Part shown: positions 13,411-21,107 of the stretch, one piece after another | Numbering within the stretch: position 1 is the first letter of the stretch | How the letters are laid out: each line of letters opens with the position of its first letter | IMG/VR virus record: IMGVR_UViG_3300020177_000017 | Span: 1 to 40,662 of that record | Strand: one strand, 5' to 3' | DNA length: 40,662 nucleotides | Source of the DNA: a virus | Position numbers and translations under genes: made by a program | The notes under the pieces: model-generated | The model's database searches: none | What the model was told of the DNA's origin: nothing | Seen by the model: the letters and a program-made list of their open reading frames with translations, nothing else

Positions 13411-14814
13411 ATGAAGTTCAGAACTTTATTATTGGGATTATCTGCGTTGTTCGTAGCATTTAACGCAGCATTCTTCTCCGTAACTGGTTTATCTAAACTA
13501 TTTGCAGGAGCAGCATTTTCCGTTATGATAATGGCAAGTTCATTGGAATTAGCTAAATTAATTACGGCTGGATATCTTTATAATTATTGGGAAAAAATAA
13601 ACAAAACATTTAGAATCTATCTAAGTGGAGCAGTGGTTATATTAATACTAATCACATCATTAGGTATTTACGGATTTCTAACATCAGCATTTCAAGATAC
13701 ATTTAATCAATTTAGTGTTCAAGAAAAACAACTAGCATTTCTACAACAAAAAGAAAAGTTTTGGGCAGATGACGTTGCAAGATACGATACTGAATTAGAA
13801 AGAATTTCACAAAATATTTCAACACTTTCAAATGCTAAAGCAACCGGAATCCAAGTTAGAGATACAACTTCATCAACTGGATTTAGAAACACAATCTCAA
13901 CAACCGAACTAAGATTATCACAACAAAGAATATCGGTTGAAGAAGATAACAGAAAAGAGGTTCAAGGAAAAAGAGAAGTAGCGGCCGATTCATTACAATC
14001 CATTCAATTAAAAATATTAGATGTTGAATCATCAGAAGGTGTTTCATCGGAGTTAGGACCTTTACAATACCTTAGTGGATTATTGGATAAACCTATGGAC
14101 CAAATTATAAACTGGTTCATTCTTATTATTATCTTTGTATTCGACCCATTGGCAGTTGCACTTGTAATCGCATTCAACAACGCAATGAAAGTTGATAAAG
14201 GTGAAAAGGATAAAAAGAAAGTAGTTGAGAAAAGAGAACTCTATGGTGAAGAACCTGAAGAGGGCTCTGATATCTACACCGAAGGTGAATTAAAGGATTG
14301 GGATACCACATTATCAGATGGGTTAGAAGATGAAGAATGGGATGAAGACCATGCCTTAGACCAAGTAATGAATGATATGGTATCCGATATGGATATGGAA
14401 GAACTCAATGAAGATTTATTTGGCGAGGAAGATGATGTTCCATATGAAGATAGTAAGTTTGAAACTGACAATACTACTACGGAAGATAAAAAAAAAGTTG
14501 ATGAAGCTGTAATCGTTGATGGTGTTGAGTTAAAAAAAGATACAAAAAGACGAGGTGTTGATATTGATGGTGATGGTACTATTGATGGATATGATAATAC
14601 AGGAGATGGATTAATTGATGAACCAAAACCATCATCTTCTCAACGAGCACAATATGTAATGAGAGAAAAACCATATTATGCTAGACCTGACTTTAATTGG
14701 GGAGATAGAAGTAAGTGGATAAACAATCAAAACGCGGTAAACTATTGGTTGACTTACATAAAGAATGATAAAGATACTTCTTATCCAACCGACTTCGATT
14801 CTAAAACTTATTAA
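13411..14814 (+). CDS. Multi-pass membrane protein with coiled coil and calcium-loop motif
   Basis: 467 aa. Three hydrophobic segments fall in the first ~90 residues and a fourth at about 232-256. Residues 100-205 between them are a Gln/Glu/Lys-rich coiled coil with a Thr/Ser break. The C-terminal 200 residues are very acidic, hydrophilic and probably disordered, with a DIDGDGTIDGYDNTGDGLID pair of calcium-loop-like motifs near 388-407. The C-terminal end is aromatic-rich. Coiled-coil membrane proteins of this type recur in T4-like marine phages without known function. It is led by the small helical gene and a late-type motif. Host inner-membrane localisation is expected. Confidence 0.75.
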   Translation: MKFRTLLLGLSALFVAFNAAFFSVTGLSKLFAGAAFSVMIMASSLELAKLITAGYLYNYWEKINKTFRIYLSGAVVILILITSLGIYGFLTSAFQDTFNQFSVQEKQLAFLQQKEKFWADDVARYDTELERISQNISTLSNAKATGIQVRDTTSSTGFRNTISTTELRLSQQRISVEEDNRKEVQGKREVAADSLQSIQLKILDVESSEGVSSELGPLQYLSGLLDKPMDQIINWFILIIIFVFDPLAVALVIAFNNAMKVDKGEKDKKKVVEKRELYGEEPEEGSDIYTEGELKDWDTTLSDGLEDEEWDEDHALDQVMNDMVSDMDMEELNEDLFGEEDDVPYEDSKFETDNTTTEDKKKVDEAVIVDGVELKKDTKRRGVDIDGDGTIDGYDNTGDGLIDEPKPSSSQRAQYVMREKPYYARPDFNWGDRSKWINNQNAVNYWLTYIKNDKDTSYPTDFDSKTY

Positions 14815-14821
14815 AAATAAT

Positions 14822-14852
14822 TTGGTTTTTTGAAAATAATTTCGTATATTTG
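14822..14852 (+). promoter_or_regulatory. Bacteroidota-type promoter (TTTG-N20-TATATTTG)
   Basis: TTG 14822-14824, 20-bp spacer, -7 TATATTTG 14845-14852: the best consensus match of the set. It precedes the UV endonuclease by 29 bp. Confidence 0.78.
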
Positions 14853-14881
14853 TTATAAACAAATAAGAAATCATACAAAAG

Positions 14882-15835
14882 ATGAATTTAGGATACGCTT
14901 GTATTAATATGACTCTATCAGGTCAAAAACCAAAAGTAACTACTAATCGTTCAATGATTAAAAGAACATTCTTAGAAAGGGGTGTTGGTTACGCAACTGA
15001 ATTAGGGTTACAAAACGCAAGAGATTTGTTTCATATTTTAAAATGGAATAATGAAAATGGAATCAAACTATTTAGATTATCATCTGAAATGTTTCCATGG
15101 GGTTCTGAGTATGATTTAGAAACAGCACCACATTACCTAAGAATTAAAACAATATTAGAGGGGTGTGGTCATTATGCAAAAACAAATGGAATTAGAATTA
15201 CTTCTCACCCTGGTCCTTTCAATGTTCTTACTTCACCACATAAAAAAGTAGTAGATAATACTATTACTGATTTAGAACTACATGGTAAAGTTTTTGATTT
15301 ATTAGGATTAGAAAAATCACATTATAACAAAATCAACATTCATTGCAATGGTGTTTATGGAGATAAGAAATCTGCTATGGATAGATTTTGTGATAACTTC
15401 CAAAGATTATCACCATCGGTTCAATCTCGTTTGACAGTTGAGAATGATGATAAAGCATCAATGTATTCGGTAAAAGATTTAATGTATATTCACAACAAAA
15501 TTGGTATCCCAATCGTATTTGATTATCACCACCACAAATTTAATACAGGTGGATTGAGTGAAGAAGAAGCTCTAAAATTAGCAATCTCAACTTGGCCAAA
15601 AGGAATTAAACCCATTGTTCATTACTCTGAAAGTAAAGCATTACATGAGGAGAATGAAAAATTAAAACCACAAGCACATTCAGATTACATCAATGAATTA
15701 CCCGAACTATATGGTACTGATGTTGATGTAATGGTGGAAGCAAAAGCAAAAGAACTTGCTATTCTACCATTTATTAATAAAGATAGTGTATGTGCTTATA
15801 GTGGATTGTTAAACACACAAAGTTACGCAGAATGA
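14882..15835 (+). CDS. uvsE: UV damage endonuclease (UvdE/UvsE family)
   Basis: 317 aa. It starts with the characteristic LGYACINMTL, then RLSSEMFPWGS, TSHPGPFNVL, INIHCNGVYGDK, LTVENDD, VFDYHHHKF and IVHYSES, which carry the metal-binding His, Glu and Asp residues of this TIM-barrel endonuclease. The enzyme nicks 5' to UV photoproducts, giving an excision route independent of UvrABC. The length matches bacterial enzymes, so it looks active. It has its own host-type promoter and overlaps the cupin gene by 4 bp. A sunlit aquatic habitat fits, as inference. Confidence 0.93.
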   Translation: MNLGYACINMTLSGQKPKVTTNRSMIKRTFLERGVGYATELGLQNARDLFHILKWNNENGIKLFRLSSEMFPWGSEYDLETAPHYLRIKTILEGCGHYAKTNGIRITSHPGPFNVLTSPHKKVVDNTITDLELHGKVFDLLGLEKSHYNKINIHCNGVYGDKKSAMDRFCDNFQRLSPSVQSRLTVENDDKASMYSVKDLMYIHNKIGIPIVFDYHHHKFNTGGLSEEEALKLAISTWPKGIKPIVHYSESKALHEENEKLKPQAHSDYINELPELYGTDVDVMVEAKAKELAILPFINKDSVCAYSGLLNTQSYAE

Positions 15836-16218
15836 TTATAGATGTAGATATTAAAGCTCCTAAGAGAGTAGAAAAGAATTGGGGATATGAATTATGGATT
15901 CACAACGATGAAGAGTATTGTGGGAAATTATTGGTATTCACAAAAGAAAGAAATAGATTCTCAATGCATTACCACTTAAAGAAAAAAGAAAGTTGGTATG
16001 TGCAAGAAGGAAGATTCCAATTTAATTGGTTGAATGTAGAAGATGGAAAATTAGAAGGTAAAACTTTAGAGAAGGGTGATAGTGTTTTAATTGAAAGAGG
16101 ATTGCCTCATCAGTTAATTTCATTAGAAGATAACTCAATTGTATTTGAAGTTTCGACTGAACACTTTGATGAGGATAGTTACAGAGTTTATAGAGAAACA
16201 CCTGAGGATTTATTATGA
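15832..16218 (+). CDS. Cupin-domain protein (phosphomannose-isomerase-like)
   Basis: 128 aa. Single cupin barrel with NWGYELWIHN at the start, SMHYHLKKKESWYVQEG carrying the His-x-His and Glu metal ligands, and GDSVLIERGLPHQL carrying the second-motif His. It resembles the C-terminal domain of type II mannose-6-phosphate isomerases. Substrate is unknown; sugar-phosphate isomerisation or binding is the family expectation. It overlaps the UV endonuclease by ATGA and the next small ORF the same way, so it belongs to the endonuclease operon. Confidence 0.8.
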   Translation: MIIDVDIKAPKRVEKNWGYELWIHNDEEYCGKLLVFTKERNRFSMHYHLKKKESWYVQEGRFQFNWLNVEDGKLEGKTLEKGDSVLIERGLPHQLISLEDNSIVFEVSTEHFDEDSYRVYRETPEDLL

Positions 16219-16391
16219 GTTACATAAAAGTTCACGTACCAGAAATATATCAATTAAAAGAACAATTTGAGTCTGATAAAGATAAATGGATTCAATACTA
16301 TTCAAAGTATGGAGCATTTGTTGGAAGTTCAGATTCGGTAGATTACCTAACTAAAGAAATAGAAAAATATTATGATAGTAAAAAGAGTTGA
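16215..16391 (+). CDS. Small hypothetical protein
   Basis: 58 aa, starting in the cupin stop (ATGA) and overlapping the next gene by 20 bp. The product is charged, beginning SYIKVHVPEIYQLKEQFES, with an aromatic middle (WIQYYSKYGAFVG) and a helical basic end. No family is recognised. The clean frame between two overlapping genes makes it a likely real gene. Confidence 0.6.
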   Translation: MSYIKVHVPEIYQLKEQFESDKDKWIQYYSKYGAFVGSSDSVDYLTKEIEKYYDSKKS

Positions 16392-16950
16392 AAAAACTCC
16401 CGTTACAAACGAAGAGTTAAACCTATATAAAGAAAGAATATCTAAATTAGATAAAGAGTTTGCAGTAACTGCATTAGATGTTGGGATGGATAAGAGAATC
16501 GTAACCATTAAGTTTGGTGGTGATTACGATGATTTAACTTTGGTAAATCCAACAATAACAAAAACATCAGATGCTATGGTACAATATTTTGAAAAAGATT
16601 TACACAAGAAAAACAAAGTAAGAAAAACAATTAGACATAAATCCTTTTCAGTTGATACAGACAATTTAGGTTTGGTAGAATTTTCATCGGACAACGATAG
16701 TTGGAAAACACAAGATGAGTTTATGAATGATTTGGGCTTATTCGAATGTATTACCGCACAAAGATTAATCGATTCAATTGATGGTATTGATATTAGTTCA
16801 CCACTTCGTAGATACACAGCTGAAATCAAAAAAGAAAAGAAGCCAGGTAGAAACGAAAGAGTAATGTTACAATCACCTGAAGGAGATATGGAATTTGTTA
16901 AATACAAAAAAGCACAACCTCTTTTAGATAAAGGATATAAATTGGTATAG
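16372..16950 (+). CDS. Peptide-deformylase-like protein lacking catalytic residues
   Basis: 192 aa. The middle follows the peptide deformylase layout: VTALDVGMDKRIVTI aligns with the LAAPQxG...RIxVI segment, and TLVNPTIT with the LINPxI strand. ECITAQRLIDSIDGIDI aligns with the CxxxQHExDHLxG helix and strand. The catalytic HExxH is absent (AQRLIDS) and no EGCLS Cys is present. If the homology holds it is an inactive relative. The C-terminal ~50 residues are basic and extra. It sits between the endonuclease operon and the late sigma factor. The assignment is by eye and not certain. Confidence 0.5.
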   Translation: MIVKRVEKTPVTNEELNLYKERISKLDKEFAVTALDVGMDKRIVTIKFGGDYDDLTLVNPTITKTSDAMVQYFEKDLHKKNKVRKTIRHKSFSVDTDNLGLVEFSSDNDSWKTQDEFMNDLGLFECITAQRLIDSIDGIDISSPLRRYTAEIKKEKKPGRNERVMLQSPEGDMEFVKYKKAQPLLDKGYKLV

Positions 16951-16952
16951 TT

Positions 16953-17204
16953 ATGGGAATTTTTAGTTACGAATCAGAAGATTCCCTAAATAGGGAAGCT
17001 AAGAACATTTCATTCGATGTTCCTGATGATATGAATATTTATGAGTATAAGATTATGTGTGTTCGAATGGCACATGCAATGGGTTATCATCACAAATCTG
17101 TAAAGAAGGCGTTTGGTGAATTAGATTACGAAACGGAATCGGATAGAGATTTTAAAGAATTTATGGAAGCAGTTAATCAACTAACTGGTTCTCTTACACC
17201 CTAA
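16953..17204 (+). CDS. Small hypothetical protein
   Basis: 83 aa, starting 2 bp after the deformylase-like gene. The N-terminus is acidic (FSYESEDSLNREAKN), with FDVPDDMNIYEYKIMC and a helical MAHAMGYHHKSVKKAFGE centre, then an acidic helix. No membrane segment and no catalytic motif that I can name. Co-transcription with its neighbours is expected. Confidence 0.6.
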   Translation: MGIFSYESEDSLNREAKNISFDVPDDMNIYEYKIMCVRMAHAMGYHHKSVKKAFGELDYETESDRDFKEFMEAVNQLTGSLTP

Positions 17205-17207
17205 TGA

Positions 17208-17426
17208 ATGAATAAACTATACATATTAGAACAAAAAATAGCAACTTTGGAAATTATATTAGAATCGATAGTAGAAGAATTAATTGAAACCAAATTGGTT
17301 AATGGAGAAACCTTAGATGCTAGGATTATAGAAAGAATAAAAGAGTTATCTAATAAAGTAAAAGAAGAAGAAAAACAAATTGAACTACTTAACTTTCCCT
17401 ATTGGGGAGAAAAAGGTGAAGCATAA
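17208..17426 (+). CDS. Small coiled-coil protein
   Basis: 72 aa starting 3 bp after the preceding stop. The heptad pattern of Leu/Ile with Glu/Lys runs through most of the length (LYILEQKIATLEIILES, then IKELSNKVKEEEKQIELL), so a dimeric coiled coil is likely. It ends 1 bp before the promoter of the late sigma factor unit. Function unknown. Confidence 0.6.
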   Translation: MNKLYILEQKIATLEIILESIVEELIETKLVNGETLDARIIERIKELSNKVKEEEKQIELLNFPYWGEKGEA

Positions 17427-17427
17427 T

Positions 17428-17458
17428 TTGGTTTTATCAAAATAATTTCGTATATTAG
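17428..17458 (+). promoter_or_regulatory. Bacteroidota-type promoter for the late-sigma unit
   Basis: TTG 17428-17430, 20-bp spacer, -7 TATATTAG 17451-17458; it shares AATTTGGTTTT and AATAATTTCGTATATT with the endonuclease promoter at 14822. The predicted transcript starts about 12 nt before ATG 17476. Confidence 0.75.
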
Positions 17459-17475
17459 TAAAATATTTTAACTAC

Positions 17476-17748
17476 ATGGAATCAATTTATATATTATATG
17501 TTATCATAGCATTATTAGTACTTTCAAATATATTCTTTATTTGGAAAGGAACTCAACTCGTTAAACAAGTTGAAGATGCTGTAAATGAAACTGATAATGT
17601 TACCGATGAAACACTTATAGTTTTGGAAAGAATGTTATCAGAAATGAAAGAAATAGATATCAGAGGTTCATTTGAATCAGATGATGAGGTTGGTGTTGTA
17701 TTTAATGAGTTAAAAGATATTATTCAAAAATACCAAAACAAATTATAA
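17476..17748 (+). CDS. Small membrane protein preceding late sigma factor
   Basis: 90 aa with one N-terminal transmembrane segment (residues about 5-24), then an acidic helical cytoplasmic or periplasmic part and a conserved-looking RGSFESDDEVGVVFNELKDI near the C-terminus. The pattern recalls a small protein that accompanies gp55 in other T4-like phages, though this is recollection only. It is 1 bp from the sigma factor gene and under the same promoter. Function unknown. Confidence 0.65.
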   Translation: MESIYILYVIIALLVLSNIFFIWKGTQLVKQVEDAVNETDNVTDETLIVLERMLSEMKEIDIRGSFESDDEVGVVFNELKDIIQKYQNKL

Positions 17749-17749
17749 A

Positions 17750-18469
17750 ATGCCAAGACCTAGAAAAAATAAACAATACTTTACACAAGATACGCAAGAT
17801 GCAATTATAGCGTATAATAAATCAAAGAGTGATAGAGAAAAAAATGAACTTTATCGGAATCGGATAAAGTATCCTTTTGAAAAATTAGCAGAAAACATAT
17901 TAAATACATTTAAATTCTCTTACTTTGATGTACCAAAAGAAGATGTACAAAAAGAAGTGGTAGCTATTCTTATTCAAAAAATTCATATGTTTAAAGAAGG
18001 TAAGGGAAAAGCATTTTCATACTTTTCAATTGTAGCAAAAAACTATCTTATCCTTAATAATAACTCAAATTATAAAAGATACAAAAAAACAGATTTGTTA
18101 TCTCAGATGCCACAAACTTGGAATCCTGAAAATGATTTTTATCACGAACAACAAGGGGATGAGTTTTCTGAATTTAAAGAATTAATGTTACAATATTGGG
18201 ATAAAAATCTTACAAAAGTATTCACAAAGAAGAGAGATATTCAAATAGCAGATGCTATCTTAGAGTTATTTAGAAGAAGTCAATATATCGAAAACTTTAA
18301 TAAAAAGCATTTATATCTTTTAATCAGAGAAATGACTGATTGCAAGACTCACTATATCACAAAAGTAGTTAATGTAATGAAAGAGCATCAGAAAAAAATG
18401 TTAAATGATTATTTAGACTATGGTGAGTTAAAGGAAGATTCTGATGAAGATGAATTCTTTTCTTACTAA
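17750..18469 (+). CDS. 55: gp55-like late-transcription sigma factor
   Basis: 239 aa. The region at about 40-125 matches T4-type gp55 (sigma region 2-like): RNRIKYPFEKLAENILNTF, YFDVPKEDVQKEVVAILIQK and GKAFSYFSIVAKNYLILNNN, the last being the core/-10 recognition helix region. The protein would redirect host RNA polymerase to phage late promoters, with the sliding clamp as coactivator in T4. It is longer than T4 gp55 (185 aa), with an extra helical and acidic C-terminus. It is read from a host-type promoter, as a middle regulator should be, and the ATATTTATA motif elsewhere in the window is its natural candidate target. Confidence 0.82.
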   Translation: MPRPRKNKQYFTQDTQDAIIAYNKSKSDREKNELYRNRIKYPFEKLAENILNTFKFSYFDVPKEDVQKEVVAILIQKIHMFKEGKGKAFSYFSIVAKNYLILNNNSNYKRYKKTDLLSQMPQTWNPENDFYHEQQGDEFSEFKELMLQYWDKNLTKVFTKKRDIQIADAILELFRRSQYIENFNKKHLYLLIREMTDCKTHYITKVVNVMKEHQKKMLNDYLDYGELKEDSDEDEFFSY

Positions 18470-18473
18470 TCCT

Positions 18474-18482
18474 ATATTTATT
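18474..18482 (+). promoter_or_regulatory. Variant late-promoter-like motif ATATTTATT
   Basis: It matches the late nonamer except the last base and lies 5 bp after the gp55-like gene, 37 bp before ATG 18520. It would place the two-component cassette under late control. Confidence 0.4.
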
Positions 18483-18519
18483 CTAAATAGGTTATAATAC
18501 TTCACTTAAAGAAATACAA

Positions 18520-18630
18520 ATGGAATTGGAAGATATTTTCAAGACCAAAGAATTCAAATCGTTACCACTTCATAAACGAATTTGGATTAGAATTAAGGTT
18601 GCATTTTTTGGACTATTAGAATTAATGTAA
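18520..18630 (+). CDS. Small ORF at head of kinase cassette
   Basis: 36 aa (MELEDIFKTKEFKSLPLHKR, then a hydrophobic IWIRIKVAFFGLLELM tail). Its TAA shares a base with the next ATG (TAATG). A basic amphipathic helix followed by a short hydrophobic end suggests membrane association. It is too short for family recognition; support comes from exact junctions with the next gene. Confidence 0.5.
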   Translation: MELEDIFKTKEFKSLPLHKRIWIRIKVAFFGLLELM

Positions 18631-18818
18631 TGAAAAAATGGACTTCGGTACGAGCAGTTTACCTACTCATGTCTCTCGTACTTTTATCCGCCACACTTCT
18701 ACAAAATTGGTGGATAGTATTATTTGTAGTAACAATGTTGCAAATCGGTGTATGGACTAAATTTTGTCCATCTAAGTTTTTATTTGAAAAGTTAGGATTA
18801 AAGAAATCAGAACTTTAA
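18630..18818 (+). CDS. Two-TM small membrane protein (DUF2892-like)
   Basis: 62 aa with two hydrophobic segments (about 8-25 and 27-45) followed by KFCPSKFLFEKLGL. The layout Trp-rich second helix then a Cys-Pro and a Leu-Gly is that of small DUF2892 membrane proteins, sometimes attached to rhodanese domains. No role is known. It lies between the short ORF and the histidine kinase, 9 bp before the latter, so it probably belongs to the same membrane cassette. Confidence 0.65.
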   Translation: MKKWTSVRAVYLLMSLVLLSATLLQNWWIVLFVVTMLQIGVWTKFCPSKFLFEKLGLKKSEL

Positions 18819-18827
18819 AAGTTACTT

Positions 18828-20060
18828 ATGAATCGGTTTGCGAAAATATGTTTAGGCATGGCAGGTGCTATTATGTTCACTTTCTTTGCAGTACAAACTT
18901 GTATTGTATTTAGATGGTGTGAACCCTCTTACTTTCTTGCCGAATTTGGATATGGTTGTGTTATTGCATTCATGCCACCATTCTTCTATGTGGTATATGA
19001 TTTCATTCGTACTACAAAATTAAAAGAAGCAAATATTGATTTACAATTAAATGCTATTGATAAATCTAATTTGGTGGTTATGTTGGATATGGATGGATAC
19101 ATCTTATCAGCAAACAAAAAGTTTTGTAACACAATGATGTGTACTGAAAAAGAACTAAAGTACAAACAACATAAAAGAATGGTCCCAAAAGAATATGGTG
19201 ATAGTTTAGAGTATCACGAATTTTGGGAAAGGTTAAAGAGAGGTGAAAGTATTACTGGTGAATTTGAAAGAATTGCAAAGGATGGTACATCTCGTTGGTT
19301 ATTTGGTAACTACACTCCCATCCAAAGTTCAGATGGTAGTTACAACAAAGTTCTAAAGATAGCAACTGATATTACACTTCAACACGAATCCGAAGTGTTG
19401 GTAAATCAGAAAAACTCTTACTTAGAACACGCTGCGAAGATTCTCCGACACGATATGCATAGTGGTATCAACACATATATGCCAAGAGGATTATCATCAT
19501 TACAAAGAAGATTATCTGAAGAAAAAATTAAAGAGTTAAAAATTGATGCTCCACTAAGGATGTTAGCAGAAGGATTGAAACACACACAAAAAGTTTATGC
19601 TGGTGTTAAGGAGTTTACAAACTTAGTTAAGGAAGATGCACAATTAGATATGAAGGAATGTAACTTATCAGAAATATTGAGAAATTACTTATCCTCTACA
19701 TCTTATGTTTCACAAGTTAAAATAGATAGGTTACCATTCACTCAAGTAAACGAACCACTCTTTTGTACTGCAATAGATAACTTAATCAGAAATGGATTAA
19801 AGTATAATGATAGTAGTACAAAGGTGGTTAAAATTTATATGGAAAATGATTTTACAATTTGTGTGGAAGATAATGGTAGAGGTATTACTAATGAAGAGTT
19901 CATTGAGTTATCTAAACCATATACAAGAAAAGAAGGACAAAAGGAAGGAGGTTCAGGATTGGGATTAAACATTTGTATCGCAATTTTGAAAGAACATGGT
20001 TTTAAGATAACTGCAGAGAAGTTAGACTCTGGTACAAAATTAAAAATTAAATTAAAATGA
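18828..20060 (+). CDS. Membrane PAS-domain sensor histidine kinase
   Basis: 410 aa. Two N-terminal transmembrane helices (about 5-25 and 38-60) leave almost no periplasmic domain. A PAS domain spans about 72-190, with LDMDGYILSANKKFC and the closing LKIATDIT. The phospho-acceptor helix has H208 in KILRHDMHSG. The ATPase has an N box DNLIRNGLKYN near 318-328, G1 VEDNGRGI near 346-353 and G2 GGSGLGLNI near 375-383. All catalytic elements are present, so it should autophosphorylate. Its stop overlaps the response regulator start (ATGA). A complete sensor kinase in a phage is unusual. Signal is unknown; PAS suggests a cytoplasmic small-molecule or redox input. Confidence 0.9.
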   Translation: MNRFAKICLGMAGAIMFTFFAVQTCIVFRWCEPSYFLAEFGYGCVIAFMPPFFYVVYDFIRTTKLKEANIDLQLNAIDKSNLVVMLDMDGYILSANKKFCNTMMCTEKELKYKQHKRMVPKEYGDSLEYHEFWERLKRGESITGEFERIAKDGTSRWLFGNYTPIQSSDGSYNKVLKIATDITLQHESEVLVNQKNSYLEHAAKILRHDMHSGINTYMPRGLSSLQRRLSEEKIKELKIDAPLRMLAEGLKHTQKVYAGVKEFTNLVKEDAQLDMKECNLSEILRNYLSSTSYVSQVKIDRLPFTQVNEPLFCTAIDNLIRNGLKYNDSSTKVVKIYMENDFTICVEDNGRGITNEEFIELSKPYTRKEGQKEGGSGLGLNICIAILKEHGFKITAEKLDSGTKLKIKLK

Positions 20061-20503
20061 ACACAATGATTAACTCAATCTTGTTAGTGGATGATGAGGA
20101 CTTATTCCACTTGGTATTTGAAGATGCTTGTAGTATCTTAGATATCACTCTATCTTTAGAGGCACTAAATTCATCTGATGAAGCAGATGAAAAATTCAAA
20201 GAATGGTTTCCAGAAAACCCAGCAGATGAAAGACCCGAATGTGTATTCGTTGATTTGAATATTATCGGTTCTTCATATGATGGTATTGAACTTATTCGTA
20301 AAATCAATTTTGAATATGGTAACGGATGTGTAATTGGTATTATCTCATCTTCAGATGATAATCAAGAAATTGAAAAAGCAAAATCAGCAGGTGCACAATT
20401 TTGGATTATTAAATCCGATGATATTGAACCTCGATTAGAAGAATTCAGAAAAGATTATGAAGGATATCTAAACCGAACCGCTCCATTCAAAATTTATAAA
20501 TAA
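20057..20503 (+). CDS. Receiver-only response regulator
   Basis: 148 aa, coupled to the kinase gene by ATGA. Receiver fold: acidic pocket DDE at 12-14, phospho-acceptor Asp66 in VFVDLN, Ser in IISSSDD, and the conserved Lys in WIIKSDD. No DNA-binding output follows; the C-terminal 20 residues are a short basic helix. Single-domain receivers act by protein-protein contact, as CheY does. The immediate neighbours are the kinase and a coiled-coil membrane protein, which is a possible output partner. An internal ATG at 20066 could be the true start, removing 3 residues. Confidence 0.88.
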   Translation: MNTMINSILLVDDEDLFHLVFEDACSILDITLSLEALNSSDEADEKFKEWFPENPADERPECVFVDLNIIGSSYDGIELIRKINFEYGNGCVIGIISSSDDNQEIEKAKSAGAQFWIIKSDDIEPRLEEFRKDYEGYLNRTAPFKIYK

Positions 20504-20511
20504 GTTTTACA

Positions 20512-21105
20512 ATGATTGAGGTTACGAAACATACCAGAGATATCCTATTGGGTGTTGCTAAGAAAAGGAAAGTTTATGTTGAAGGAAACTTTCTTAAACT
20601 CTTAAAAGCACCCGATGGGGATACCGAGTTTGAAGAATATCTTAAAATATGTAAGGATAAAGATTCTACTGCTCGTAGAAAAAGATTACAAGTAACTAAG
20701 CAAGTTCAACAACAAAACAAAGAGTTGGTTGATAAACAAAAGGAAACCGATGAATTGATGATAGAACTTCAAGATGCTTTGGAATCTGCAAAACAATCTG
20801 AAGAAGAAGCAAATCAATTAAGACAAGAAGCCGAAAAAGGAATGGGTAAAGCATTAGAAGATTTGGAACTAATGCAAAAGAAAACACAATTTGAGTTAAT
20901 CAGTACAATTGTTAAAGTAGCACTTTATGTGATTATAGGAGTTGGTGTTCTCACAACTGCTATGTATGGGTTAGCATTGATTTCTGGTACTGATACACAA
21001 ATCATAGGTTCTACTTGGAGTAATATGTTTGGTATTCTCCTAACTAACGCATTCTCAATCGTTGGTACGATTATGGGTGTAAAGTATGCAACTGAAAAAG
21101 AATAA
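20512..21105 (+). CDS. Coiled-coil membrane protein of the two-component cassette
   Basis: 197 aa, 8 bp after the response regulator. The N-terminal 60 residues are basic and soluble; 60-125 form a strong Gln/Glu/Lys coiled coil; two transmembrane helices lie at about 133-155 and 170-190, the hairpin ending in a short basic-acidic tail. No enzyme motif. The arrangement would display a long cytoplasmic coiled coil at the inner membrane. Its position makes it a candidate effector or scaffold for the receiver, but this is inference; a similar coil-plus-hairpin occurs in other T4-like phages. Confidence 0.75.
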   Translation: MIEVTKHTRDILLGVAKKRKVYVEGNFLKLLKAPDGDTEFEEYLKICKDKDSTARRKRLQVTKQVQQQNKELVDKQKETDELMIELQDALESAKQSEEEANQLRQEAEKGMGKALEDLELMQKKTQFELISTIVKVALYVIIGVGVLTTAMYGLALISGTDTQIIGSTWSNMFGILLTNAFSIVGTIMGVKYATEKE

Positions 21106-21107
21106 AG

